Source: Seriola aureovittata (Eukaryota > Chordata > Actinopteri > Carangiformes > Carangidae). Taken from it: 64,000 nt of DNA. Below, in pieces: positions 1 through 13,213 of this stretch; position 1 is the first letter of the stretch; the number at the start of each line of letters is the position of its first letter. Under the pieces are notes generated by a model. The model was not told the origin of the DNA, did no database searches, and was given only the letters and a program-made list of their open reading frames with translations. The position numbers and the translations under genes are program-made. The DNA lies in NCBI RefSeq assembly GCF_021018895.1, contig NC_079374.1:2536212-2600211 (forward strand). The letters run 5' to 3'.

Positions 1-188
1 GTACTGCAGTGCAGAGTCTGTTAGTCCTTGTAAAAAAACACAAGATCAGTCTTATTTCTTTCGTTCAATGCTTTTTTTTATTGGCATTTAAAGTCAAGCA
101 GAATGAAACGAATCACTGATAGTTAAACAAAGACAGTGTCATCTTGAGTTGATTTCCTAACTAATTACATATACTGTTCAAACAGATA

Positions 189-460
189 TCAGTATATTAT
201 AATATAGTGACTTTTCTCCAACGTCAGATGGTGGATAAGGTCTTTAATCCATCGACAAAAAGCTGGAGGAAATTCATCCTTCCATTTCAGCAGTACAAGT
301 CGTCGAGCTGAAAGAGATGCAAAAGCTATCATGTCTTTTTTTTTAGATGTGTATCCTGTGGAGTTACTCCAAATACTGCAGAGGATTGGGTTATGGGTAA
401 CTCCAAAACATCTGAGAAGGTTTTAAATATTGACTGACAGAAACGATCTAGTTTTGGACG
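189..460 (-). mobile_element. LINE (L1-type) 3' ORF2 remnant
   Basis: Read on the minus strand, about 90 codons stay open and end in a TGA at 191-189. The peptide includes the stretches AVFGVTPQD, AFASLSARRLVLLKWK and WIKDLIHHLTLEKSHY. This is the pattern of the extreme C-terminus of L1/Tx1-type LINE ORF2 proteins in fish (a 'GVTP..' block, then 'LLARRLILLxWK', then 'W..D....LxLEK'). Only the 3' end is present, as is usual for 5'-truncated LINE copies. It lies in the nek5 intron, antisense to the gene. The family is recognised by pattern, not by a search. Confidence 0.7.
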
Positions 461-1586
461 GAACCAAAGAGATCAGTCTTATTTCAGTGTAACGTCACTG
501 TGTTTAGCTGCTCAGCTGTAGTTGTTAGAGGAGGAAAGGCTTTTAGGTTGAAGGCTAACCCATGTGCAGGACAGGCCTGTTGCTCCTGGTTACAGTGACA
601 GTCGATGTTCAGGGGAGGGGTTTGCCCTTTTCTCTTGTAACCTCACATCAAAATGAACCTTGACCCTGTGCTCAGAGAGGATGTTCCCTCCACAGAGTCT
701 CTACACGTCCCCGACTGTGACCGTGGATCGGCCGCGTGGGCGTGATCAGAGCGCTGCGGTAATACCGCCATTGCCTGCGCTCAGAGGGGTGTTCATTTCA
801 ACGACATGTACGAACACAGACAGAGACGAACGCACTCGCTCACTGACAGGAAACTTAGTCTACCCGCCTCTCCGGGTTCAGGTCTGTTCTCTTCTGCTGT
901 GTTGTTCTCATACAGCTGAGGTCAGGGTGGCTTCCTCTTTCCCACACTCACAAAGAAATGCTTGTATTTCTATACTTGTGAGACATAATCTATGCCTGAG
1001 CCCCTCCTATTCCCACCCCCAACCTTCACCTAAACCTACTTCCAACCTTAAACCTAAAGTCTAAAACAGTCCTTTGAAGAAGAGACATGAAATGTCTTCA
1101 GTTCCTGAAAGTGTCCTCACTCTGAAAGTCGAAAAACTTTAATAGGCCCTCACAAAGATAGACAAACAAGAGAAAACACACATGCACATACTTGGTCCCC
1201 GGCCAAAAAAGCAAATGCCAGAGCAGTCGTATTCCCCCAGAAATGACTTTTCTGACGGTAGCTGTGCTCTGATTGGAGACTTCGCTGCTCTGGATTCTGA
1301 CATTCTGACATTAAGGCTTTGTTCCTGGTGTTTATGACTTTAGCTCAGGGGGACAGGGGATGAGGCGAAGCCCTGCCCCGGCATCCTGTTTCAACAAGAG
1401 ACATGTCAAGTTACACAAGATGTTCCAAAGCTGATGTTTTATGTTGACTTCATAGATCCACTCCCTGAATCTGTCGAGAGTCAAAACATCAGCACCGAGC
1501 TGGAGCACATTCAGAGTCTGTGTGTGAAGCTGTTATGGTTGAGATTAATGTCAGATTGCATTTAAAATCTTCTCTTCATCATGCAA

Positions 1587-1658
<72 letters not shown>
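1587..1658. repeat. (GT)n microsatellite at nek5 acceptor
   Basis: An uninterrupted GT run of about 70 bp ending 10 bases before the AG of the exon at 1670. It takes the place of a normal polypyrimidine tract. Confidence 0.95.
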
Positions 1659-1660
<2 letters not shown>

Positions 1661-1669
1661 TATCTGCAG

Positions 1670-4600
1670 GGATATCTGGTCTCTGGGATGTGTCCTGTAT
1701 GAGCTCTGCACCCTGAGGCATCCAGTAAGCTGCACCACACCCAGAACATCAGCAGCTGCTTCACACACACTGCTGGAAACACCGCTAACACCGAGCTAAG
1801 GCTAATGTAGTTCCTCTGCTCACAGTAGAGCCAATTCAGTCATGGTAAATGGGAGGTTCACACAAATGTTGCTGCAACTAACTAATAAGAATAACATTTA
1901 GAAAAGTCAGAGGATCATCAAAGTCAGTAGGATTCATCCTCTGGAAACCACGAATGTCTGTACATTCTCTCATTAAAGTCCATCCAATAGAAGTTGAAAT
2001 ATTTCAGTCTAGAACAAAGCAGTTGACCAACCAATCAACTAACTTATTACATTAGTTTCATTATCGATTAATCTGCCATTTATTTTCCTGTTGACCTTTG
2101 TTGCCTCAGTCTGTCAATGATTAATGAATCATCTAAATAATTGTCAGTTAACTAATTTCTGTCACTCTCCCTGTATCTATATACCTGTATTTATCTCACT
2201 GTATCTATCTACCTGTATCTATCTACCTGTATCTATCTACCTGTATCTATCTCACTGTATCTATCTACCTGTATCTATCTACCTGTATCTATCTACCTGT
2301 ATCTATCTACCTGTATCTATCTACCTGTATCTATCTACCTGTACCTATCTCCCTGTATCTATCTACCTGTATCTATCTACCTGTATCTATCTCACTGTAT
2401 CTATCTACCTGTATCCATCTCACTGTATCTATCTACCTGTACCTATCTCCCTGTATCTATCTCACTGTATCTATCTACCTGTATCTATCTACCTGTATCT
2501 ATCTACCTGTATCTATATACCTGTATCTATCTCACTGTATCTATCTACCTGTATCTATCTACCTGTATCTATCTCACTGTATCTATCTACCTGTATCTAT
2601 CTACCTGTATCTATCTACCTGTATCTATATACCTGTATCTATCTCACTGTATCTATCTACCTGTATCTATCTCACTGTATCTATCTACCTGTACCTATCT
2701 CCCTGTATCTATATACCTGTATCTATCTCCCTGTATCCATCTACCTGTATCCATCTACCTGTATCCATCTACCTGTATCCATCTATCTGTATCTATCTAC
2801 CTGTATCTATCTCCCTGTACCTATCTACCTGTATCTATCTCCCTGTACCTATCTACCTGTATCTATCTCACTGTATCTATATACCTGTATCTATCTACCT
2901 GTACCTATCTCCCTGTATCTATATACCTGTATCTATCTCCCTGTATCTATCTACCTGTACCTATCTACCTGTACCTATCTCCCTGTATCTATCTCCCTGA
3001 ACCTATCTACCTGTATCTATCTACCTGTATCTATCTCACTGTATCTATCTACCTGTATCTATCTCACTGTACCTATCTACCTGTATCTATCTACCTGTAT
3101 CTATCTCCCTGTCTTCACCTGCAGTTTGAGGGCAGCAGTCTGCGGCAGTTGGTCAGTAAAATCTGCAGGGGGCGCTACAACCCAGTGCCCAGCCGCTACT
3201 CCTACGACCTTCGCCTGCTGGTCACCCAACTCTTCAAGGTCAGTCCTCTCGTCATCCTCAGGGTGCGTGTGTGAGTGAACAGTATAAACAGCAGGTGCAG
3301 AACTTGTAGCTGAACAGCAGCGAGTTAGATTCAAACAGCTGGACTTCAAACTGTTGAATGAAACTTGAACATCACGTACTTGAACTTTGGTGAGTAATGA
3401 CTCAGACTTGACTGATGACTCAGCCTCAGTGGTGGATGCAGAAGAATTTGTGTAATTAAAATGACTTGAGGGACTTGAGTATTTCAGGATCAATGATCTG
3501 ATGATGTCAGAATCAGAGACCAGTCATAGTGAGAAGTTTCACCTTTGGTGCTTTACCTACATTTTACTGATGATACTTATGTAGTTTTACTTATGTAGCA
3601 TTTCTTGCTCTTGGTATTTTACTAAAGGATCTTCAACCACCGGCGACATTTCTTTTACCTGATTCCCTTTATTTCTACTGTGTGGGTGAACAGATGTTTG
3701 TGGGTGAACAGATGTTCAGATCTGTGGGTTTGCCTGTTTTTGTTAAAATACAAGAGCAGGAACCATTAAAACAAGTGCAAACGGGGAACTATTGTAACAT
3801 GTTTTCGTGAGAAGTCACTGTTTAATTAAAAGTTCACCGGAGTCAGAGAAGCTTCCGTTAATCACCTGCTCAGTTCTCTGGGTTCAAACTGTGAAAGGAG
3901 CGTTTTTGAAGAGGAAAGTGTAAATGTTGAATGACAGGAAGCTGCTCGGGATGTGATCCTGGGCTGAACACGAGGAAGCTCTTATTGTCTGACTGCAGAC
4001 ACTCAGGCTCTTGGTTCATCACTGTCAGGTTATAAACAGGTTCAAAACCTTCCACCTCTTTAACGTGTTTACAGCAACCTTTGATCAGACTTCACCAAAC
4101 TCTCACATGTATTTAACCTTTGACCGGTTCACTTCTCTGCTGTTGCTGAGTGTAGAGTCATCACATCCTGCACCACAGTGTGTCACAGGTCAAGTAGGCA
4201 CAACAGCTTCAGTGTCTGTAGAAGACACAGTGTCCGACACAGAATTGAACAGATGTATTTTGAGGATAAAACAAAGATTGGATGATTGAATAATTAACAC
4301 GTCTTCCTGAAAGACTCTGTTGTTTATGTTCATTGACCATTTTCACTTTCATTATGACACACGCACATTTTTCAGGTCAACCCCCGAGACCGTCCCTCGG
4401 TCTCTTCTGTCCTCAGGCGTCCCCTCCTGGAGAAGCACATCAGCAAACATCTGGACCCGCAGGTAATGAATCTGATCGATTCACTGAGTCAGCGGTTAAT
4501 CCCAGAGACGACACACTGATCTAAGCAGGTTTAAAGCAGTTAAACTCAAAGCAGACCGTGTTCAGACTGAATACAGTTGATCTGTGGGTTTCCTGTTGTT

Positions 4601-5582
4601 GGACATCAGCCACTCACAGCTGGAAAAAATATGAAATAAACTGGATGGTGGTGAAACGGCTCCAAAATAAACATGAGTGGCATGATAAAGTCGAAGCCAT
4701 TGACAACTAATGTCACATGTATTGCGGTTCCTGTTAATATGAAATAGTAAATTATGTAGATTTTATGTGTATAGTAACTACTATATATAATAAATATATA
4801 TATAATAAAATTAATGGTCCATCTTGGCTTCTTCTCCAGGTTGTTGAGACAAATATAAATCACTTAAACACATCAAAATTAAACGATTTGAATTTTTGAT
4901 CACCACCAGCATCGTTTTCACACTTTAATTATGTGACTCACTTTCCATTTGTCCCAACCCACGCGGCTCACGCAGGCTGCTTTCCTCCTGTCAACCTCAG
5001 CAACCACAGGAAGAATTATTAGTGCTTCTTTGTAATTAAAAGGTGTTGGACATGTAGCTGTGACAGCTGTGACAGCTGTGACGTTATGTCAATCATCTGG
5101 ATTTTATATCTCGTAGTGTGAGAATTTCATCAGGCCAAACTGAGCAACTACATTTCCTGACCTGACTTGAAGTCGTGGAGCTCGTTGTGTGTGAACAGCT
5201 TGAACAGAGTTTTTAAAAGTTGGGTGCTGAATTTGTGAATCCTTAAAAAATATACACTTACCCCGGAAACTACACCACTGATATGTTTTAATGCAACACA
5301 ACAGATCTGCCATTGATTCTACATTCTAGATGAAAATGATCAAGAGCTCTTCAAACTTAATAAATATAGTTCAGATGAAACCTCTGACTGAACAGTGTCT
5401 TCTGGAATGCATTAGATTTTATAGGTGTACCTAATAAAGTGGCCACTAAGTGTAAATATCTGAAAGTGTTTTTTGACATTGTACAACTTGAAATTGATTA
5501 GTGAATATATTTAATCAGACAGCATAAGTTCAGATCAATAGTTTTCAGTATCATGTTTAGATTTCAGCATCAACGTCTCAAA

Positions 5583-5632
<50 letters not shown>

Positions 5633-8600
5633 ATGTGGTTTCCTGTGCATGCAGGTGATGCAGAAGGAGTTAAGCCACACGGTGTTGTGTCGAAACAGAG
5701 CGGCAGCATCGCGAACCGCTAAAACAAGAGCAGGAGCGGCAAACACAGCAGGTGACACCGCACACACCTGAATATGTGACACCACACACACCCGACATGA
5801 GTTTATTATCGGTCTGATCCAACAGCCCTGCAGTAAATCCTCCTCTGTGAAGGTCATAATGTTCGGTCTGTGTGACAGCCGTGCGGCTGGTGTTGCGTTC
5901 ACATTGAGAGTGTGTACGTGTCGTCGTGGTAAAGTGTGTGGTACTGGAGAGACCGACTGTAGCAGGAACTACCCCCGAGGCGGTTTTGAGCAATATGTCT
6001 GTCTGTGGAAAGATGTTGTCACTGTGAGAGAGTCACAACCTGCAAGACTCAGTCACGACACTTGGCAGTTGTGTATTTGAGATCAAAATGAAGGCAGAGT
6101 TGGAAGATGAGTGTGAACGTCAACGTTCGGGTTTGATGGTCTTTGGTTGAAACTGTTTCAGGGAGGTGTTGATCATTTTACAGGAAGTGGTCTGTGGTGC
6201 TGTTGAGCTGTGCTGTGTTTCTAACATTTAGTCTCCCCCCAGTGAAATACAGATGTAAATGTATGAAAACGTTTCAGCAGATTCTGTGTTTTGTTGATTG
6301 TTGAGGTGGAAAGAAGTAAATCCAACCCCTGCAGGTAACAGCAGGTACAGGAGGGCTCACTGAGTTCTGACTTAGACCTTAGCTGCAGATGAAGTGGACA
6401 AAACATTGAAGACACCTGCACCAGAAACTGCAGCTTTCAAAATGATCTTTCTCTCCGAGGGTGTTGAATGTGGAATCTGGCGCCACCCAGTGGTCGTTTC
6501 CTGGCAATGCGTCCAGATGGATTGTTGTTCAGGTTGCTGCTCCTGGCTCCGCTCCAGCTGCCAGCCTTCAACACATGTGATGAACTGCAGGGAAACACGA
6601 CTCTCTCCTCGGCCACATCCTGAATCCTGACTGGGTTGATTGTAATCGCGTCACATCTTGGCGCACGTTGTGTTTTGGTAACATCAGAACACAAAGTTAC
6701 TGCTGCCTCAGTGTCTGGTTTTACTGGCTGGTCAGCTTCACGACAGTTAGCTGACTCATTCGTCTCATCTTTTGTCTTTGCTCTGACTCACAGCGTATTT
6801 TTTCATGGTTTATACAGAGACAAAAACTAGAATGAAAACTTTTTAAACTTTGAGCCACTGACTGTTTCAGACAGAATAACAGGAACAGGAAGAGCGGACT
6901 GAACAGGCAGCTGATGCCACCTATGGGTGAAAACTGTATCAGGGAACAAAAACTTTCACAGCCAAACAGAACGACAGTAAAACCAGACAACCACAATCAG
7001 CAAAGAATTAATTAAAACAATTACTCATAAAAAACAACAAAAAATAAAATCCCCAATGAAAGAATCCAGCTTGTAGTTAGTTCATTTAAAAGGCGTCTAA
7101 TACATGAAACTACTGCAGTTTCCTCTGTAGATTACTGTGGACATGTTGAATATCTAAGGTTACATGATTATTAAATCAGGTAGTTACAAGAAGTAAATGA
7201 AGGCAGAGGTGTGAGGTGGTTTGGAGATTTATGAATCAAATCAAATCAAATAATAAAAATCTAAAATACATCAAATAGAAGCAAAAGTAAAAACACCAGA
7301 TAAAATATACAGGAGGAAAACAGATATAGGACACTGGTTAAAAAGCAACTGACAAGTAATTGACAAATGTCCACTTCCTGTTAATCTAACCTGAGGCTCT
7401 GCTGTCGTCCAGAGAAGACACACAAGTCCAGAGGAGCAGAGGGGCCCGGGGCCGCCGTGAAGAGGCCGCTCGCCAAACCAGACTGGAGGGTCCCACTCCG
7501 AGTCTACAACCCTGCTCCACACAAAGTAATGATAAATGAATGATGATAATAATAAATTCATTTTCAGTCACTTGTCTTACTGTGACGTTTCAATCCTCAG
7601 ACTATTTCCAAACTGTTATTGTTACTTTTACTTCAGCAAAAGATCTCAGTGCTTCTTCAGTTATTGCTAATTGCTAAATGGTAATTGCTAATTGCATTGA
7701 TTCATTTTCTCTGCTGCAGTTTGTCTCCTTTTATTTCAGTTTCATTTCATTTCATTTTAAATGTAGTTTGAAGTTTTTCTGTTCTCTGTGTGAAACACAG
7801 TGTTACAGAGGTTTTATATAAAAACTGTAGTTACCACGTAACTTTACTAAAGGGACAGTTTGTCATTTTGGGAAATGTTCTTATTTGTTTTCTTGCTGAG
7901 AGATTGTTCAGATTCTCTTACGTCTCTTACGTAAATGTGAAATAAAGTGAATGGATAAGATGTTCACGTTGTGCTGAGAGAGTATTGAGCTGAACCCCTG
8001 TGTACCATATCCATTATGGTACAGTATATTCCTGTTGTACTAACAGCACATGCATGTGTGTTTGCAGCCTCCTCATCAAAGAGCAGCTGCACACAGAGCG
8101 GTCGCTGGGCAACAGAACCAAAGGTGAGTAAAAACATCGGCTCAGGATTAGACTGAGCCGACCTCTGAAAGCTCCCTCAGGTATCAGTTCATCATCCATC
8201 ACTCACAGGTGACATCATGATGTTTGACATGTACTACTGATGCAGGTTTAATGTCCAGCAGCCCGACAGCCACTACCAGCACTACCACGCCCAGCTGGAC
8301 GCCTTTCAGAGGAGGAACAAGGAGGACGTCCTTCCTCCTCCTCCTCCTCCTCCTCAGGAGAGAGACCACGCTGCTCCTCCTGTGGAGCCGTACCAGCTGT
8401 GAGTGACCGTGCACACAGGGCTGCAACTAACAACGATTATCATTATCAATCAATCTGCGGAGTATGTTCTCCATTGATCGATTGATCATTTTGTCTTAGA
8501 TTGTCAGGAAAGTGAAAAATGTTCCCAGAACCCAAAGTGACGTCTTCAGATTGTTTGTTTTGTCTGAACAAGAGTCCAAAGACTGAAAGAGGAATTTTAA

Positions 8601-10023
8601 ATTTTACTGGTGAAAAATGATTAAACACAATATGATAATTGATCATTCAAAATAAACTATTTCAACTCTAGCAGCTAACTGCACCACATGGTCACACTTT
8701 TTATAATCACATTTTTTTAAATATGCAAACAAATCAATCATATGAAGCTACAGCCAGCAGCTGGTTAGCTTAGCTTAGCATAAAGACTGGAAACAGGGGG
8801 GAACTGTTAGCCAATCCACCAGCCAGCACCTGTAAAGATCACTGATTAACACATTATATCTAGTTTGTTTAATCTGTAAATTATGCTTTTATTAGGGGGT
8901 TGTTATGCTAAGCTAAGCTAAGCTAACACCAAATGGCTGTAGCTTCATATACAACATACAGACATGAGAGTGTTAACAATCCTCTGATCTAACTCCCAGC
9001 AAGAACGTGAATAATTGTATTTCCTGAAATGTTGAACTTTTACTTTAAGTCATTAATTTGTTTTATCATGTTTTAATTAGTTTTTTAATGAATGAATTTG
9101 TAGCTTGGGGGTTTGATTAAAGTCAGTAACACTGTACCATCAACAATACTAACCACTGTCTCTGTGTGTGTCAGTGTGGCTGCGGCTCGTAATGAATACC
9201 TGCAGAGGAGACAGGAGGCCAACCAGTACAAGCTGCGAGCAGAGAAACAGCTGGTAGGCAGACGCTCAGCAGCTCTGCAGTCTGTACCATCACTCACACA
9301 CACTGACTCAAATACTGATCAATCATTCTGGTCATTTTTACTATCAAATCATCAAAGATCCTTCTGATTTAGATAAATCCCACAAACAGGAAATGCGTGT
9401 GAACGACTGAAACGACAATGTGAAATGTGTTTTAAGAATAAATGGAGCGCAGACTCACAACCTGTTTTCGGAGGCTGCTGTCTTGTTTTTACTGCAGGTT
9501 TGACCTCAGGCCTGTAAACCTCAGGACTGCCATGCAGAACCAAAACAGGAAGTCAATGTCCTTTTATGGGCTCAGTGAGAGAGATGAGGAGCTCTGGTCT
9601 AACAAAGGTTGAGTTGAACATAAGCACGTTACAAAAGTTATAAAGAACAGCAGAATTAAAAAGTGGAATTGAACAAATTTAACATCTATGGACTCTGACA
9701 CGCCCCAGAATAATCATGTAAGGAAGAAAGTAGAGGACAGGAAGGACAGTGGAAAACCTATTTTAAATCTGATTTTATAAATGGCACCGCAACCTCTCTG
9801 ACCTTTGACCTTTCCTCTCTGACTGTCAGGGTCTGCGGCCGTGCACAGCTGAGCGCGACAGGAGGCCTGGAGGTCAGGAGCAGGAAGAGGGACGATCCGA
9901 GCGCCAACACCCGCCTCAGGACAGGAGGCAGGAGGGACAGCAGGTGGGACAACGACATCATCCCCAGTGACTCCACACGTCTCAGCCTCAGACACACTCA
10001 GTGGTTTACTCCATCAAAACCTG

Positions 10024-10085
<62 letters not shown>

Positions 10086-12947
10086 GAGTACCTGCGTCAG
10101 CTGGATGTCATCAGACAGCAGTATCACCAGGAGATGATGAGGCTGAGAGCTGAAGCAGAGGTACTCAGCTGTTTCTCAGCTGCCTGTGACGTCAGTGTTT
10201 CAGGACAAAATAATGACAAATATAATAATAATAACAATAAAATACATCATGATTGGTTGATGGTTCAAAAGGCTTTATTTTGCCTTCTTTTAAAGTCATA
10301 AGTATAAATATTAGAGTGGAAGTCATCAGGGGGCGTTCACAGGCAGCTGTTTATAGCAGTTTCATATGAGTTTTCAATTTCAGACCACACACAGTCCAGC
10401 ATTACACCGGGTTTATGTTCTGACCTGGTCGTGTTTATTAAAGTATCACTGCAGCAGTAAAACTTTATTTAGTTTATTTACTTATTTGAATGGGACAAAG
10501 AGTTTACAGCTGCTGCTAATTCTCGACTCTCGTCCCTAGTTGGGCTTTTACATGTGTTATGGAAGTGAAACAGTCAGTAGTGAAAACAACACAAAACAGG
10601 CAACACAGCTGAAAATATCCTACAATTAGCTAAAAATACACAGATGTTCAGTCTGAAAAGAGACGACAACAACAACAACAACAACAACAACAAGCTACAA
10701 GCAGTCAAATAAAAACAATTTGAGTTCAGATGGTGATGTGTTGAGTCCTGTTGTTGCCGTTCACCACGTTCCTAGTTAGTTAATGTGTGTTATTAGTTTG
10801 TCCTTCTGTTTGCGTCTCAAAATAAAGGATCAATACACAGATACAGAATAAGACGATGATATGATCTCCCTCTGCTCTCTGTCGGGCCTCAGCCGCAACA
10901 GAAACATGAAACGTTTGTGGTGGAGAAACCCAGAGACCCAGAACCTTCTGTAGACAGTAAAGAGCAGCAGCAGGACGCCGCACCTGCACAGGTAAATCAC
11001 CTCATTCACTCTCATTCCAACACATGCACACAACCCGATCCGCCCATCGTGGAGCTGTTCTCCGCTGATAAAAAATAAAGTTGTTTCAGAAGAAACTGCA
11101 CAGGTCGTGTTTGACCCGTGAGCTCTGAAGGAACGGTGGAGAATCACAACAACACAGTAACAGCTGTTCCTCCTGTGTCTTACTGCCGCTGCAGGACGTC
11201 GACGCAGCTCTGAGGCAGATCACGGATCAGACGAGAGCGCAGGAGAGGAAACTCAAAGACAAGGTGAGATAAGAGCAAACACACATTCAGCTGCAGTACG
11301 AACCAGGTGTTTGACAGGTAAATAACTGTGAGTCAGACAGGCATGAAGGAATCCTGTGGCACCTGATTCAGGAAAAGAAAACAGCACAAACCTGAAGAAA
11401 GATGAAAGTTCGATCAACTGTTGGCTCGGTTTGTCATTTCTGCAGAAGGGAATCATGTTTGAGATCCGATTAGATGACGACGGGATGAAAGACGATGCAG
11501 AGGAGGAGGAGGAAGAGGAGGAAGAGAGAGGAGACAAAGAGGAGGAGAGAGGAGACGAAGAGGAGGAGGAGAGAGGAGACGAAGAGGAGGAGAAGGTAAA
11601 TATTTTCCTTTTTCACAGCTGCTGCTCGTCTTCTCTTTCTTTCTCTCACTCTCTCCCGAACTCCCCGACCAGGACGAGGACCCTCTGAACCGGACTCTCA
11701 GCTTCCAGGAGGGGGAGGAGTTGAAGCTCAGGGATTGGTCAGAGGTGAGGAGGGGGTGGAGCCAGAGGACTCCCCAGACTCTGCTGGATGCTCTCGGCAA
11801 GATGGACATCGACTCCGTCAACAGCACTGCAGTCGAGGCTGAACAAGGTGCAGCTCAGCTGTTAGTGATCGATTATTAGTAACTGAAGACTCTCTGCAGA
11901 TACATATTTATATCATGTTTCTCATTATTTAGACCAGCGTTGTGCAGCTGTGACCTCTGACCTTCTGTCCAGGGGGCGCCACTGTGCCAAGTTATCACAC
12001 AGAGCTTTAAATTCAAAGCTCCTGCTGAGACAAACTGGATCGTTGCAGAGCAGTATGACTCGTGTATTTCCCATGTCCCTATTGGCCCACAGGCGCGGAG
12101 GCGGCAGGTCGCAGGCAGTGGGTGGACGGCCCCCCCAACACCCTGCTGAACGCCCTCGCTCAGGCTGAACTCACATCGTCAACTCTGGCCTCAGCGACTG
12201 CAGGTCAGACGTCACTCTCTCATCTGACTGATCGACAGCAGAGGAGTTCACTGCACTGACTTCACTGACGTACAGGAAGTGGGAAAGTTTAACCTGCTGT
12301 GCTCGATGTTCACTGAAGTGTCTTTACTCTCAGATTTAGAACCTGAGCAGGACGGAGACGAGGAGGAGGAGACGGAGGAAGACAAACAGAAGAGGAGGGA
12401 GGAGGAGGAGGACTCTGATGTGGAGATGGATGAAGAGCGTCTGGAGCCGAGGTCAGACGATGACGACACGTAAGTCAACGCTCACTTCTGTTCATGTCGC
12501 TCTGCGCTCGCTGCAGACCGGCTTCACTGTTTCCATAGTTACAACTCTCTAACGTTGTAGGACACCTGTTTGAGCTGTAACCTGCATGTTCTGTTTAAAT
12601 AGCAAACGTGATCTTTGTCTTTGAACTGTTTAACTTCCTCTGCTCCCGTCAGGAACTTCGAGGAGTCGGAGGACGAGCTGAGAGAAGCGGTGGCTGATTC
12701 CATGAAGAACCTGTTTGTCATGGAGGACGGGAGCTCAGACGAAACAGAAGACGCAGAGGAAAGGGTAGAGGTGCATGATGGGACGCAGGACAGCGAGGAC
12801 GGACGTGCAGAACTGAAGGATTCACGTGCGGACGTCGGGGTCGTCTCCTCCGGACCTAAAGAAGGTGACGGTCAGTGTGAGTGTTCAGACGAGTCCCAGA
12901 CCGATGACGATAACGCGTCTTTAAATAAACAGCAGCAGACGACCTGA
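1670..12947 (+). CDS. nek5: NIMA-related kinase 5, 3' seventeen exons (5' partial)
   Basis: Serine/threonine kinase of the NEK family. Exons: 1670-1724, 3125-3238, 4376-4462, 5655-5751, 7413-7525, 8068-8123, 8246-8398, 9175-9253, 9830-9943, 10086-10160, 10893-10991, 11195-11263, 11446-11595, 11673-11847, 12093-12203, 12334-12469, 12653-12947. Phases join throughout, giving 658 residues. The first exon encodes the kinase subdomain IX motif DIWSLGCVLYELCTL; the next two finish the C-lobe (PRDRPSVSSVL). The tail has the NEK5 signatures EYLQRRQEANQYKLRAEKQL and EYLRQLDVIRQQYH, then KGIMFEIRLD, a long Glu-rich stretch, two W..xP.TLL motifs and an acidic C-terminus. The catalytic loop and activation segment are outside the window. 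The tail matches NEK5 better than NEK1, NEK3 or NEK4, and the neighbour alg11 supports this. Confidence 0.9.
2168..3112 (+). repeat. 14-bp minisatellite in a nek5 intron
   Basis: About 0.95 kb of tandem units with consensus CTGTATCTATCTAC, with variants carrying CACTG, CCCTG, TATATAC or CCATC. It fills the intron between two kinase-domain exons and stops just before the acceptor of the exon at 3125. Three units make 42 bp, so one frame stays open through the whole array by chance. Confidence 0.95.
5395..5455 (+). repeat. Tc1/mariner-like 3' end fragment
   Basis: Contains GGTGTACCTAATAAAGTGGC, a common terminal sequence of a fish DNA element. A related end is at 58,253-58,281. Only the terminal part is recognisable here. 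Confidence 0.5.
5584..5631. repeat. (GT)n microsatellite
   Basis: GT run of about 48 bp, 24 bases before the nek5 exon at 5655. Confidence 0.95.
8416..8660 (+). mobile_element. hAT-type MITE copy (CAGGGCTGCAACTAAC family)
   Basis: Begins with CAGGGCTGCAACTAAC followed by an ATTATCAATCAATCTGC stretch, then a segment with AACCCAAAGTGACGTCTTCA. This is the layout of a very common teleost non-autonomous hAT-like repeat. It is diverged, and the right terminus is not clear. It lies in a nek5 intron. Confidence 0.6.
8741..8949. mobile_element. Palindromic MITE
   Basis: About 209 bp bounded by inverted repeats: TATGAAGCTACAGCC on the left and GGCTGTAGCTTCATA on the right. Inside are mirrored GCTTAGCTTAGCATAA and TTATGCTAAGCTAAGC arms. 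It is a foldback-type non-autonomous element in a nek5 intron. No transposase sequence is present. Confidence 0.7.
10024..10083. repeat. (GT)n microsatellite abutting nek5 acceptor
   Basis: GT run of about 60 bp that reaches directly to the TAG acceptor of the exon at 10,086, leaving no pyrimidine tract. Confidence 0.95.
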
Positions 12948-13213
12948 GTCATCGCTGCATTAACACCATACACCTGTTGGACGAAGCCGTTCCTTATTCG
13001 ATCATTGGAAAGACGATTTCAGATTTCCTGTTAAACTGGATGAGCACTTTGAAGGAGACTGTTTATTTATTTTTCAACAAATCCCATGTACAGACCCAAA
13101 CTGGCAACATGTTACTCTGTCAGCCCCGAGCCCATTGGTTCCTACTGAAGACGTAAATCTTTACAAACACCTCACAAATGTGTAGTTTCATTTTTATTCC
13201 TCTGCCGGCGCCA

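Larger units (their letters stand above)
1..1669 (+). other. nek5 intron, left part (no exon seen)
   Basis: No kinase N-lobe, HRD or DFG exon could be found here on the plus strand. Besides the LINE remnant near its start, this stretch holds only non-coding sequence and ends in a long GT repeat. The exons for the first half of the nek5 kinase domain must lie left of the window. Confidence 0.5.

Noticed and set aside
660..1064. 134-codon plus-strand frame in the nek5 intron
   Set aside because: No splice signals fit, no kinase motifs, and no recognisable family; most likely chance.
2124..3278. A 384-codon open frame
   Set aside because: It is the 14-bp minisatellite read in a frame without stops; its right end overlaps a nek5 exon in the wrong frame.
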